The notes: generated by a model not told the origin, from the letters alone. 64,000 nucleotides of DNA from Bugula neritina (GCA_964035545.1 OZ037765.1:22080495-22144494), one strand, 5' to 3'. Shown: positions 12,262-25,800, counted from the first letter of the stretch. A program made the numbers and translations.

Positions 12262-13406
12262 TCAGGTTCTCTTTGCCATTTATAACATCAGTTAGGACTT
12301 GTAACATAAGAAATGCAACCAAACCATAAAACACAGTTGCAGATGTCTGCACAGTTATATATCATTTAGTTTTCATTACAATGCTTTTTAAATGTGGTAC
12401 ATACTTGAATTGATGTCATGATATAAACTTGCAAATTATGCTTTAAAATGCTGTGCAAAAGCTTTAATTTTAAGCTAAAATCAAAAAATTTTCGACGCGG
12501 GAGGGCGCTCCGCCGCCCCTCCCGCACCCTCCCAGGCGGCCCGCTGCGCGGGCCAGAGTTGCCCTTCCTGCTGTCCAATAGTACCAGTTGTTAAATTTTT
12601 ACCAATACACCACTGGTGCTACCAGATTTTTGTGTTCAGCGTGTGTGTTACATTGTACTTCATGGTTTTGCAATCATGATGGTAATATTACTACATTATT
12701 AAATGCTATAGCTTTAAACTTGATAGAATTACTAAAATATATATTATCATTACAAAATGTCCATCCAGCACATTTCAGCAGCTGTATTTAGATAATTGAG
12801 GTTTTGTTAAATGTTTTGCTTTAGTTGCATGTTGCTTATCTCAGATGCTAAGATTAGTGTTATTTTTAAAGGTTTTAAACACTGAGGCTACTCAATGTCT
12901 AGAGATGTACTACACTTCTTTGCTTCAAGACATATAAATATATTTTGTATTTTAGTTGTAGCAGAGTCATCATTTGATGACGAGGCCATAGTATCAGTGT
13001 ATCAGCATGCAAAAATATTATGCTAATTATGGTTATTGGTCATCTATCATAGCAACGCGCAGTTAACGTAGTCGTAGCGTATCTCATGTACACCATGCAA
13101 ATTTTCTACGCAAAAACCGTGTCGCGTGCGAACTTACAAGATTGGATAACTCTACATTTTAATGATGTTACTACAACGTTTCTATGCTGCAAAAAGTACC
13201 AGCTGTCGTAAAATATTTGATGTCATTTGGGCGTTGGTCGAAAAGAAAGTCAAGCATGGTTTAGTCATACTCGTTAATAATGCATTTGTAGTGACACAAG
13301 GACAATATTATAAGGTATAAATATTTATTTGTTTATGGACTTCTTGACATTACAATAAAATTTGAAGGTTTGCGTTTTTATTACTATTTTGTGCTTTTGT
13401 TAAAAA

Positions 13407-13528
13407 GTACAACTAGTACTACTACTAGTAGTACTCAGTAGTAGTAGTAGTACCTGTACTTAGAGTTAGTAGTAGAAATACTAGTACTAGTAGTAGTAGT
13501 AGTAGTACTACTACTACTACTACAGTAC
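13407..13528. repeat. Trinucleotide array (ACT/AGT)n, second locus
   Basis: The same ACT/AGT orientation-switching pattern as at 8443-8652, but outside the transposon. It is bordered by the degenerate hexamer region. Confidence 0.9.
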
Positions 13529-14010
13529 AATAACGATAAATATAGCAATAAGTTTCTGTTCAAACTTCAATGACAATCACAATGACTATCAGTATGAGTA
13601 TCACTAAGAGTAAGTGGCTATAACTATCAGTATGATTATGACAATCTTAATTAACAAGTACATAGTGATAGAGTACGAAAGTAAATCTGAAAGTGAAAGC
13701 TAAAATATTTCTAATAGGAATAGTATTAGTAATAATAATAGTAATTAGTAATCAATCACTATTAGTAATTACTATTACTAATACTATTAGTAATACTAAC
13801 TATTACCATTAGTAATTGCTAAAATTATAATTATTATTTATATTGTTACAAGTATAAGTGTAATTTTTAAGTTTAACCAATTATTATAATTTATAATACA
13901 TAACATAATATAAGCCAAGGAAGTATTACATTTACTTACAGTTACTATTAGACGGAGCCCTATAAAGATTTACCATTTTTCATTTATGACTTATTGGTAA
14001 TAGTATGAGT

Positions 14011-14240
14011 ATGATTATATTTCTTGCTATGGCATTCACATTGAGTTTGACATTCAGTATGAGTCAATCTAAAAGTATTAATTATTGCAATTTGATTTGA
14101 TTTTTGTTATCATTAGTAATTACAGCTGTAATTACTAATGATAACAAAAATCAAATCAAATTGCAATTATCAATACTTTTAGATTGACTCATACTGAATG
14201 TCAAACTCAATGTGAATGCCATAGCAATAAATATAATCAT
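14011..14240. repeat. Near-perfect spacer-less palindrome (115-bp arms)
   Basis: The arms 14011-14125 and 14126-14240 are reverse complements with three mismatches seen by eye and no loop; the centre is TACAG|CTGTA. The inner part of the right arm (TACAGCTGTAATTACTAATG) is repeated again at 14242. The DNA could extrude as a cruciform. Confidence 0.93.
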
Positions 14241-16601
14241 TACAGCTGTAATTACTAATGATAACTATAAGAAAGAACTATAAATTTATAGTTCATTCTT
14301 AAAGTTATTATAATTATTGTAACATCATTTCGATTATAATTATTGTAACATCATTACTAAGTTTAAGGGTAACTGTAAAGATTACCCATCCAAAAACAGA
14401 CATTTGATGATAGAAATAATGGTATTGATGATCAGTTTTTATGGTGATATACTACTACTGGTTAATATTCACAATAATCATAATCATTATGGTCACTATC
14501 ACAGTGATAGTGATTATTAACTACTATGATTATAAATAAACTAAAGTCAAACTGGTTGATATTAGTTTTCATAGTTATACTGATAATCAGCATCGCTATG
14601 ACTATGAGTATCAATAATCAATGGGTGAATGTTGGTATGGGTGTGAGGGTTTCTCATCAATGCAACTCAAGCTGTCACTGATACTGTGTCTATCAATATT
14701 AAAAATAAATAGTTTTTATTCGTTACCTAGGTAGTCATACTCATGTTTATATTGATAGTGACACTAGGTTCAACTTTATTGATCTTAAACTGAAAGTAAT
14801 ATCTTAAATGATGGATTATAAGGTTTCTTCTATTGATTGATTGATTTATTTATTTATTGCATATCACAAACATTACAACACGTTGCAAAATTCAGTTTAA
14901 ATATACTGGCTATAATATAAGCAGGCATGAACAAAAGTGAAAAAAAAGTCAGAAATCTGTTGGATTATTTAAGAAAGAAGCGAATGAGGTTATGCTACAC
15001 GGTGATTGTTTCTTTTTAGCAAGCAATTAAATATATAGTTTGTTACGCATGATAAAGTAGCTCTGTATGTTGGTATTGTCAAGAGGCTTGGACACATTCG
15101 CTACAAAACCACTCACTCACACCCATACAATGATACTGCACATTTTCAGTTTCTGTGTGATTGTATTATCATCAATTTGCTTAGGTTTCTAACTATTAGT
15201 GCGTGCTGTTTAAATTTGAAATGCAAATGCTGTTGAGGGAGAAAACTGAATTGCCGTCATGCTTAGTCAGATCTATTCAATAGATAGCCAAGCTTAGTAA
15301 TGGCTCACACACACAAAATTGAAGTCCAATCTACATCAAGCAATAGTTTGATTTTAAAAGACTTGCAAGTTTTTTTTCATAATATAAATAAATTCAATAG
15401 ACGTTGTTAAATAGTTGAATAGTTAAATGCATATTTTAAATCGAAAGCAACTAAGCGATGGCTCTACTTTTAGTTACATTTAATTTACATTCATTTCATA
15501 TGACTAAGTGATAATAAGCAAGAAGTAAAACTGAGTTACATTGACCATTGTGTTAGTAATGTTCCCTATTGAAAATACTGACATGGGTTTAATTACTTCA
15601 AATATTTTTATCTAACTTTTATTAAGTTGATAAAATTTAATTTAAAAGTAGAGCAAACATTAAAATATTCTAATGTTCAACATATGCTACAAGTCATTTA
15701 AAGTTTTTTTAATTTTCTATAAAAATTGCATTCTATACTTATGAGTTTTGCTTAATGTCCACTCTGAAAATAAAAAAATTTCAATGAAGAAAACTTTGAA
15801 AATGAGCTAACTTTTTATTTTTCGTTGATATTAGTATAATATTTTGAAATAGCAAATATAGATTTCTGAGCCTGTAATCATTGATGTTTACTTGAAAGCT
15901 GATAGCAAGATGGATTTCCATGCAGCCTTGACGCCTACTCAAATATTCCTAATCTTATGTTTAGCTTTACCCTAAAGATATGTTTTGATTTGCTGATCCC
16001 TAAGTTGTCTGTCTTGACAAACATTTTTATAGCCGAAAAGCAAAGAGTAAAGTGTATTGCATACTGGCAGATTTGCATCTTTAATTTTAACTACAATATG
16101 AATAGTTGCATGTAGGTGTAGGTGTGACAATAGATTCTACACTGTAGTTGTGGGATTAGTAGTAGGTTGTTGTAAACCACTGGTGCAGAAAGTTAGTTTA
16201 GCATTTTCTGTCACAGGTGTACATAACTAACATTAGCCAGCAATTAGTGTGGATGCATAAATTCTAAAAACCTTTTAACAACAATAGAATAATAGTGGGG
16301 GTGTAATTTAAATTAGTACTGATTAGTAGCAATTTAAAGAGAATGCTCCTTTATTCTTTAGTTTGAATGGTGGACGTTGCTGCATATATATTAAAAGGAT
16401 TTTTTATTGTACATTTGACAAAGGTTTGCTTCTACATATGTGCACTATAACAAACATTCAATGGGGTTTGTAACAGGCTAAATAAATCATTATTTAAGTT
16501 ATTTTAGTATTGTTTATTTAACTGTAATTATACCTAATTTGTTTCAGTTATTTAGCTAGCTACTGTTCTTTTTAGGTATGTTGGTGTGAAGCACTAAAAA
16601 A

Positions 16602-19600
16602 ATGGTTCAAAGAGCGTTAATTGAAGATGATGAAGTTCCCAAAGATATCAATGGGTTCTTGTGTCATCCCCTCAACTCCAGTTTTCCTGATAATGATGGT
16701 GCTAAGGCTTTACTTCATGAGTACAAAAACCTTCCAGCCATACACATGGGTGTTGAAGATAGTCTAAGTGAAAGTGAATGGTATGTACCAGTTTAAACAT
16801 TGTCATGAAATACCATCAGGTATTAAAACTTCTGCAGTAACATATATGTATTGAATTGATCAATGTAATGAATATGTTAATGTTTTGAGGGCAGTGCCTT
16901 GTGTAAGGGTAAATCCTGGTTTACTGTAAATTTATAATTACAGTTGGTAGATTTGGCTTTTCCATGTCATTGAGTAATGATTTGTCAATGGGAGTTCATC
17001 TTTTAATATTACTCAGTAAATACACACATCTCTCACATTTTCCATGATCTCACTAATATACATTGCTGCTATGTATTATTAGTCAGCAACAATTCACTTG
17101 GAGAATTTTTAATGATTAATAGGCAAACAAATGTCTCCACTCTGCTTATCGTATTCATACACCCAGTCTTCTTTGAGATTGTAACTAAATCTTTTACAAA
17201 CACAATCTCACTCAACACATACAGTAGACTAATTTATGGGGCAGTGACACCCCAGGATAGTGTTCTTAGCTAAAATCCCCCTATTGTTCAAACAAGCCCC
17301 AGGCCGCAATGTTGAATAATAATGAGCTGTGCTGCTGCTTAAGTATTTGCTCTAAGATTTCTCTAAAATGCATTATTCTTTGACATCAAACACTGGCTGT
17401 TCATGATACTATAGTTCTCATAGTTACATAGTGTGCATAGTTTTCAATATTCCATTGACTTGTTTTTATCTTGTCCTAATATCTAAATGTTGTCACTTAT
17501 TATGGCATGAACTTTTGTTCACTCAATGCTGCAGACAAAAATGAAGCTTTGTACTATATGCTAATAGCTCAGTGCCCTTATCCTATTATAACCTAGAAAA
17601 GTTTGGCTTTGGGTCGCCAAATCACCTGAAAATTTGAGTAAATTGAGTTTGAGAAATAAACTTTACAATCTACAGCAAGATTAGCTGCACTACATTCAAT
17701 GTAAATATTTCTTTAGCTGAAAGTTGCTAATTTCCAAAGAATTACATCACCAGTGAATTAATGATTTCTGCCAAATGATATATATACACATGATTTAGCT
17801 CATAACTGTGTGTCACTAGCATATGCATATATAAGCAATATTCAAAATGAGATAGTAATAATTCTCGACTCTCTTATCAAAAGAGTTATCTGTTCTATTT
17901 TTGGGGTTTATGAAGTAGCGCCTACGTTACAAGATTAAGATAACACCCAAGTAGGTCTAGTAAACAGTGATATGGCACTTAATGAGTTTATGATTTCCGT
18001 AGCATCGAAACATGCGAAGATAAGAAGTTTGCAGATTGCGATGAGATTCTCAACTCGGAATCAACTCTAATTGCTTCAGTAGACATGAATGATAACTCCA
18101 GTAACCAGGTAAATTCTATTGAGTTGTCCCTGTTAATATGACTGCAGTATGCTAGTGCCAAAACTTCTTCAAATTTGTTTTTTGTTTTTTGAAAAAACCT
18201 TGATGTCATTTGAGTGTCCTCTGCCAGTTTAATATATAATATATCAAATATATCTAATATAATATTTTAATGAAATATCAAATATATGTTTGCCTACAGG
18301 TCTAACTAAGAAATTTTGTTTCATGCCAACAGTCTTCTGGTATATTTAGTGCTTTGGAGCAGCTGTCCAATCTTGCACACTTGCAAAGCTTTCACTCCAA
18401 GTTACTGTAATTTTACTAACTTTCAATGTGCTAACACATTTTGTAAACAACTTTTACTCTCTGCCATTGTTTAGAGTTAGTCAATGCACATATTGCATTA
18501 ACATTAAGCATTCATAAAGCTAGACTTCATTCATTTGAAAAACGAGATGTGTTTTATGTATAGTCATAGATGGTTATTGAAGTTTATCAATGAGCTAGTT
18601 TTAAAATTATGTTAGAAAACATGCCATTTAAACTCGGCCTTAATTAATAGTTGATAGTTATATCACTGTAAAAGTTAGCTTTATAATTTAGCAGACTATA
18701 TTTACTTCTAATGTAGATGCTTAACTCGTTTATGTTCACATCTATAGTGTAGTGAAACTATTAAAATTATTACATGGTTTCTGTTGTTTCAGGATGAGTT
18801 GGAACGAATTGTTGAAGATATTGCACAGTCTGCTACAAATGAAGCCAATGTGTCTAAAGTAGAATTTGAAAACAACAATATGGATTGTGACAATGTAAGC
18901 TCATTTATGTTCTCAACATGAATGAGTAACTAACAAGTTTTTCATTTGGTCATTTTAGCCTACTTTTGAGGCCGGTCTAAGCCAAGTTGAAAGAGTACTT
19001 GTTCAAAGAGTACTTAAAATTCTTTCCTTTAAATCAATCGATTAAAGAGCCATTGGCTTAAAGATTTTGCTTTACTTACTTCAACTTAAAAGGTTAAATT
19101 TTCTAATTTATTTTGAGTTCTTACGGTAAAAATCCAGATACATATGTTAAACTATAATGATTTAGTGGTGTTTTAATTTCAACAGTGTTTTAACTATCCT
19201 TATGTTAGTTATTTCTAATTTTATTATTTAGTAATTTGTTAATTCATTAGATAAATATTAATTTCAAAATTATTAGACTTAATGATACAGTTTGTTCTTT
19301 TGGTTTGAGCTACCTACAGAGTTCTATATGAGTTGTATATAATAGTCTAAACACACATTATGTATATTGACTTGATCAAGAACTTGCAAGTATTTTCAAA
19401 TTGACTTCAGTAGAATCCATTCAACAGTTGACTTGACTTTAAAATTGTTCTATCTCCGCCATTACTTAATTTGGCTCTTGACTTGATTTGCTGTGACCTC
19501 AACCCAGCTCTGTTCTATAGTTTGTTGTTTCTACATATATCATCGTATTAAGATATTTCATAGAAGTTATTTGCCAACATTGCCATCTGACAAATTGGTG

Positions 19601-22600
19601 TATAATATAACAGGTGCTAAATTGATGGAGCCACATGCACTTCATAGCTTGGTTTTTTATTTACGTTGAGTTAGTAGTATACTTTGTGTTCAAATTCAAA
19701 GTTTTTTGTAAATGTTCATTTTCATCAAGTTGTTTGTTTTGACATGTGCTATAATGCACGTTGCATTGTTTCTCATGTTTGATTCTGTAATGCTTAATTA
19801 AATCCTTTCTTTGTTTTATCTCCCGCTATTTTTTATACCTTACTCAGGAATACAAAGAAATTGAAATTGAGATGCAAATTTTAAGTATGTTCCTGCATAT
19901 GTGCTCAATGTCTTGCATCATTAGGCTTATCAGAAAATAAATATATAATTTCTTAACTGTGGAGCTTATTGTAGGACTTATTGAATGAAGCACTGAGTGG
20001 AATGGACAGTAATATGCTGAATGAATTGATTGAAGCCAGTCCTAAGGAGAGTAGTGATCAGGACATAGACACTGGTGCTAACGATATATCGAAACTGTTA
20101 GACAGCACAGGTCATTTACCTTTCAATAATGACTCTAACAACAATGATATAGCTCAACCTCTAAAATGCAAATTGGTATGTGTTCTACCGTCTAGCTATG
20201 CTGTAGTCTATACATTATGCCATGCAGCACATGCTTATTACGTTGTTGATACATACTGTATAATGTGTTGATACATACTATATAATGTGTTGATACATAC
20301 TATATAATGTGTTGATACATACTGCATGATATGTTGATACATACTATATAATGTGGTGATACATACTATATAATGTGTTGATACATACTATATAATGTGT
20401 TGATACATACTATATAATGTGTTGATACATACTATATAATGTGTTGATACATACTATATAATGTGTTGATACATACTATATAATGTGTTGATACATACTG
20501 CATGATATGTTGATACATACTATATAATGTGGTGATACATACTATATAATGTGTTGATACATACTATATCATGTGTTGATACATACTGCATGATATGTTG
20601 ATACATACTATATAATGTGTTGATACATACTATATAATGTGTTGATACATACTATATAATGTGTTGATACATACTATATCATGTGTTGATACATACTGCA
20701 TGATATGTTGATACATACTATATAATGTGTTGATACATAATTATGTTTCCTGCTGTAAGCAATGTATACCAATATTTTTTTCAAAATTTTGTTTACAAGT
20801 TTTTACTGGTTGTCTAATATTTCTCATTTGTTATTGAGCATAGAATTAGTGGTAAAAACTGAGTAGTGCAGTGTTCCAATAGAATGAAGGTTATATATTA
20901 GCCTTGTTGCAGAATGAAGAGAGCGTTTCACCAGTTTCAGAGTCCTGCGTCAAAACATCTGAGAATATGTCGAGGCAGAATCATACAATCATGAATACAC
21001 CGAGCTCGTGTTTACCACAGCCTCTTCCTATGCAGTTTGCGCCTACTCCACCTGTCCTTGGTCCAAATTGTTCATCCAAAATAAATCAAAATGACTCAAC
21101 AATGACATGCCCCATAATGCCACGGTTTATGTCTCCGATGGTAGTACAGACGAGTACTGCTGGTGCGTTGCAGATTCAGCCAGTTATTCTAAATAATAGA
21201 GATATTTGTTTTACCCAGCCTATTCCTTATCGCCCACACTCACAGCCTTACGCTCCAGTGGGTATGCAGTGGGCCCCAAATCCCTACTACCAGTACAATA
21301 TGGGTCATCAGATGATGTACGCTAATGGGGTGCGTATGCCCGCCCCTCACCAGGTTTACTATCCACAGGCGCACATCCCAATCATGCAGACTCAGATGCC
21401 AATACATTGTGATGTCACAAGCGCTGTCGCGCCAGTAACTGTACCGCAGCCAGACTCTGAAACCACTAACAGCCTTCTGCAGCCTCGCATTAATGGCACA
21501 GCTGGCGGATTACTAACTTGTTCAACGGATAAAAATGAAGTTATGATGTCCAATCAATCTGTGTTACCCAACAATAGCAACGGGATGGACCAGTCCTGGG
21601 CCTTACTTAATGACGCGGACAAAATGTCGTACGGACTTTCAAATTTTACTTCAACCCATTCCAGCCAATCAAATAGTAAAGCTCAAAGAGCGTGTGCTGT
21701 TTCAAATGTGCCTCCTGGAACTAATACTACTGGCTATTTGAAGAAACATGCGTCTGCTATGCATCTGAAGTCTCCAGACAGCGGGTTTAGTGAATGCCTG
21801 CAGGAAACTGTTCCTTGCTCTTCAGAGAGTGAGGTAAACACAGCTTTCTCTCTTCTAAAACATTTTTACTGTCTCGCCTCTGTTTTTTTAACAAAAGCAA
21901 ATTATTAGTACTCGTAATTAAAATTTAAAAAAATAATATATCAATACGTAAATCATGTATTCTATTACATTGATTACTAGATGTAAAATTCTAGGGTTTT
22001 AGCTGTTTTTGCAAATAGGTGGTTCTACAGATAATTTTCAACAGTTTAAAGTCTCTGCATAAGTCTTGGTGATTCAGTATCAGAATATTAATAAATATGT
22101 GTTTATAGTTTGCCAGAACTTCTATATAATGTAATGCAATTGCAGGTTAGTAACTACAGTAATCCTGCATCACCTCTTACTGAATCTCGGGCAATGAAAA
22201 GGAAACGGAAGTCTATTTGTGCTCAATCCAAATTAAGTGCCAATAAACCTATTACCAATAGTGTAGCTGTGTGTAACTTCTTCAAAAGGTGAGTGAAATG
22301 GGACCACTTTGTGTTTATATTGAAACCTCATTATAATTTATATATCTGTGAAATACATGCAGTACTTCTATCAAGGCTTTGGCTAAAACATTCTAACATA
22401 AACTTTAATATAATGTTTATAGTTTAATATGCTAGAGCTTAATGGGTTAGATCTGTTACAAACATTGTAATAACTATTTGCAGTGTAGCATTGTAAATTG
22501 TTATTATTTATTATATATGACAAAGTCACTGTGAAATATGCAGTCTGTAAATTTATGTTATACATAATATATACATCCACAATACATATACACGTACACA

Positions 22601-22759
22601 TGCATGTAGACACAAGTATACATATCTACACATATATATGCATACATATATATCTAGATATATACGCATATAATATATTATAAATACACATACATAAATA
22701 TATAAATATACATACATACATTCATATATACATACATATATACATATATACATTCACAT

Positions 22760-22812
<53 letters not shown>

Positions 22813-25800
22813 CATACATACATACATATATACATGTACATACATATATTGATAGAGAACACGATGAAACCGGCTACCAAATCAGTCTGGATGCCTCAAC
22901 ATCTTGTGGTGCCAAGTTGGAAGATGACAGGATGACTTATCTCAATAAAGGTAGGCTCATCAGTAAGAAGTTCTCTATACACTTGTAAGTAAATAGCAGT
23001 GTTGAAGCTTTTCTCAGTGAGCAACTTTCAGTATACAATTACTTTGTGCATCTCATATTTCGTATTGTTTTATTTGGGACTTCGTACAACAAAATAAAGC
23101 CATCTATCATCTTTGGTTTGATTTAGTTTAAGCTCTGTATTTGGTGGCAGGTCAATATTACAAGCTGAATATGCGAAACAGTATCTATGCTAGTCAGTTG
23201 CGGGGCTCCTATGTCAAGGTATGTGAACTTTTGTCTGTAGCTAAAGCTCTGTAATATTACCTTTGTAATTGAAACTTACTGAAGCCACTGAATAGTCTCC
23301 TACATTGCATTTGTCTATCTGCTTGCGCTAATAGTTATATCATGTTATTATGATCTTTTAAATAGCTTTACTAAGTTCATTTTGCTTTTCGTGATATCTT
23401 ATTAAAGTACCAAATCTCTCGATTTGCAGTCTGTGATAACGTTGCGGTTTAGAGAAGACAACTCCTATGATGTGGCAAGTAAATATTGGCACTTCTGGCA
23501 GACTCATCAACCAAATGTTGCTGAAGCCAAGGGACTGGAGATAGGTAAGCCTAATGTCCAGTAAAATATTAACAAGTCATTTGGACTAATATCATAGGGG
23601 TCACTTTTTTGTACAGTCAACAGTTTATTAATTACAGTTGTAGAAGCTTTGTTGCGCCTTTGAGATCCACAGTTGGTGACAGTATAGTGACAGATATGCT
23701 TAACCATTTATAGACAGTAGAATTTTATAGCTGTATTGCATTTTTTCTATTAAATCATATTATTTTAGATTTAAAAAACTCTACTGGAATCGTCGACAAT
23801 ACATTAGAATATAATGGAATCAACTCTCTAACATTCGCCTGGAATACTCATGAATCTGTTCAGGTTAGTGTTTGTTGTTCACTTGATTATTTTATTATTA
23901 GTGAGTAAATTGTCTAAAATATCACTTCATGCTCACACAACTTTTAATTTAGTCTAGAACTCCAGATTTGAATGATTTACAAATTGCTGTTTATGAGCCA
24001 ATATTTGACTAGTAAAAAGCTACTTGCTTGATAACCTCGAAAAGGTAATTTAAATTCAGTCAATATTAGTAAGTTTATTATGAAATATGATTCAATGTTG
24101 AATTTATTTGTAAATTGGCTGATGTTTTAATTTTTACAAAGCAAATAATTGCAAAATTAAAACATTAGCTTGGTGCTGCGAATTTTATCAAATAGCTGTA
24201 ACTTCTGCTCAAAAACATCTGATCCATACTCTTTACATTGTGATGGTGTTTAAGCAGTGTATACTTGCATATGTTGGTAGGCTGAACTAGCAGTGCACTG
24301 TCTCAGTACAGACTTTAGCAGCCAGAAAGGTGTGAAAGGGCTTCCTTTGCACATTCAGATAGACACGTACGACGGGATGAACTCTATCGGGAAAAATCCG
24401 GTGCATCGAGCTTATGCGCAGATAAAAATATTTTGTGAAAAGGTATTTTTGTGACTTCAAATTAATATATGCATGAAATAATGTTATTTTTTTGCTTCCT
24501 TTGTTAGTAGTTTAGGTATATGAGCTAATTGCTATTGTCTCTAACAAGCATACTTTCAATGTGTTTAGGGAGCTGAAAGAAAAGCAAGAGATGAAGAGAA
24601 AAGAAAAGAGAAATCGTCATTAGCTCCTTCCGATGCATTAGGTACAATTCAATTGTATGAATTCAAATTTTTGCGTTATAGTGGTGATAAAATTGAATTT
24701 TTCATGCCCGGGTTTCATAAAATTCGTAACATATTACGTGCATAATATATTTAAAGTAAAGTTGAAATATACAAAATAATGTTGATGGATGTTGATGTTG
24801 ACCAATGAGCTTTAGTCTAAAAAGTTTTATTTAGCTTTGAAGAGACTGCTCCTTAGAATATATGTGTTGTTGTAAATAAGATATTTTTTGGAAGTTCGTC
24901 ATTGAGAGCTTCAATGCTATTATATAAAATACTCATAGCAAAAAATGTTTCTTAGATGTTTGATTTTTTATAAAATCATTGTATAGTCTCAATAATGTGT
25001 CGGCATTTTCAGTATCTCCAACTCTCTATTTATCTTCACCCACACAGTGTAGAATGTGAATAGTGGCTTTCTTTCTTTCATAATAGCACACCATACAAGT
25101 ATTTAGCATTATATTTTCATTTTTTGCAGCTTCATTAGTTATGCATCATGTCATGTATCATATTCCAAGCTTACACTGTCAGTTTTATGATTCTAACAAG
25201 TTTAATAAATGTATGCAAATTTCATATTACAACTTGGTATCAAATAACTTTGATGTATGTTTTTGGTCACACTGTATAAATAGTATAATACACAAATATG
25301 TGTGTACAAGCATGAAGTACACTTGCATTATTTCTTGTCTTCTCCTTTATTGTAGGGACCAAGCAGATTGCTGACCAATACCAGCCCATTGAGACTACAA
25401 CTGAGTTTTACTCCATGGAAGACTTGAGCACTGATGCCTATATACATAAAGTAATGCTGCCTGCTTCAGATGTTGGAGATGACCCGTTTGCTACGGAAAA
25501 CGGTTTTTCCGATCACCCAATCACAAGGTAATTCTCATTCATTCCCACAATATGCTAACATTATTTCTAATGACTTGGTCACAAGAGAGGGTAGTGATAG
25601 CTAGGGTGTGTCGATTTCTGTGAAGTTAGAGTGTTTCTGAGTCAAATGCTTTTCTTGACATATAGCGAAGCTTGTGTCTCCCCACCTCACCCATGATTTG
25701 CTCATGCCACACTCTGGTATCCAGCTACACTATAGCCGAGTCTTTCACGTGCTGGTGAAATCCTTAACCGGTGATTTCCTTTAATTAATTAAATTCGAAT

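Larger units (their letters stand above)
7895..12615 (+). mobile_element. Complete hAT-superfamily DNA transposon (4,721 bp)
   Basis: The left end at 7895 begins CAGTGGTGTATTG. The right end at 12615 is the exact inverted copy (13 bp) on the other strand. Both ends are flanked by a perfect 8-bp duplication GTGCTACC (7887-7894 and 12616-12623), the hallmark length for hAT insertion. Subterminal motifs GTACCAGTTG(T/C)TAAA lie at 7931, 7973 and 12581. A GC-rich patch at 12494-12560 contains a 7-bp-stem hairpin. The interior carries a multi-exon transposase gene (8259-12083) without internal stops in its long exon. It landed 262 bp downstream of the AHI1 stop codon and appears structurally intact. 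Confidence 0.93.
12624..16575. other. Intergenic region between the hAT element and GRHL
   Basis: No gene recognised. It contains an (ACT/AGT)n array (13407-13528), degenerate hexamer repeats of the form A(C/G)TAT(C/G) (about 13560-13800 and 14440-14780) and a long palindrome (14011-14240). The remainder from about 14880 to 16575 is AT-rich unique-looking DNA with no open frame worth calling. A candidate acceptor at 16575 (TTCTTTTTAG) would begin the GRHL exon that carries the start codon. Confidence 0.7.

Noticed and set aside
14826-15060. Possible LINE 3' end: (ATTG)n/(ATTT)n tract next to GCATATCACAAACATTAC
   Set aside because: The tail resembles CR1/L2-type microsatellite ends read on the minus strand, but no coding remnant or second copy is visible. 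A similar (AATAAATC) stretch near 5420 is equally unsupported.
19848-19884. Possible extra GRHL exon with ACTCAG acceptor and GTATGT donor
   Set aside because: Its 37-nt length would break the otherwise perfect frame between exons 18793-18894 and 19975-20175.
20245-20740. CRISPR-like regular repeat
   Set aside because: Contiguous 22-bp tandem units with no spacers, inside a eukaryotic intron.
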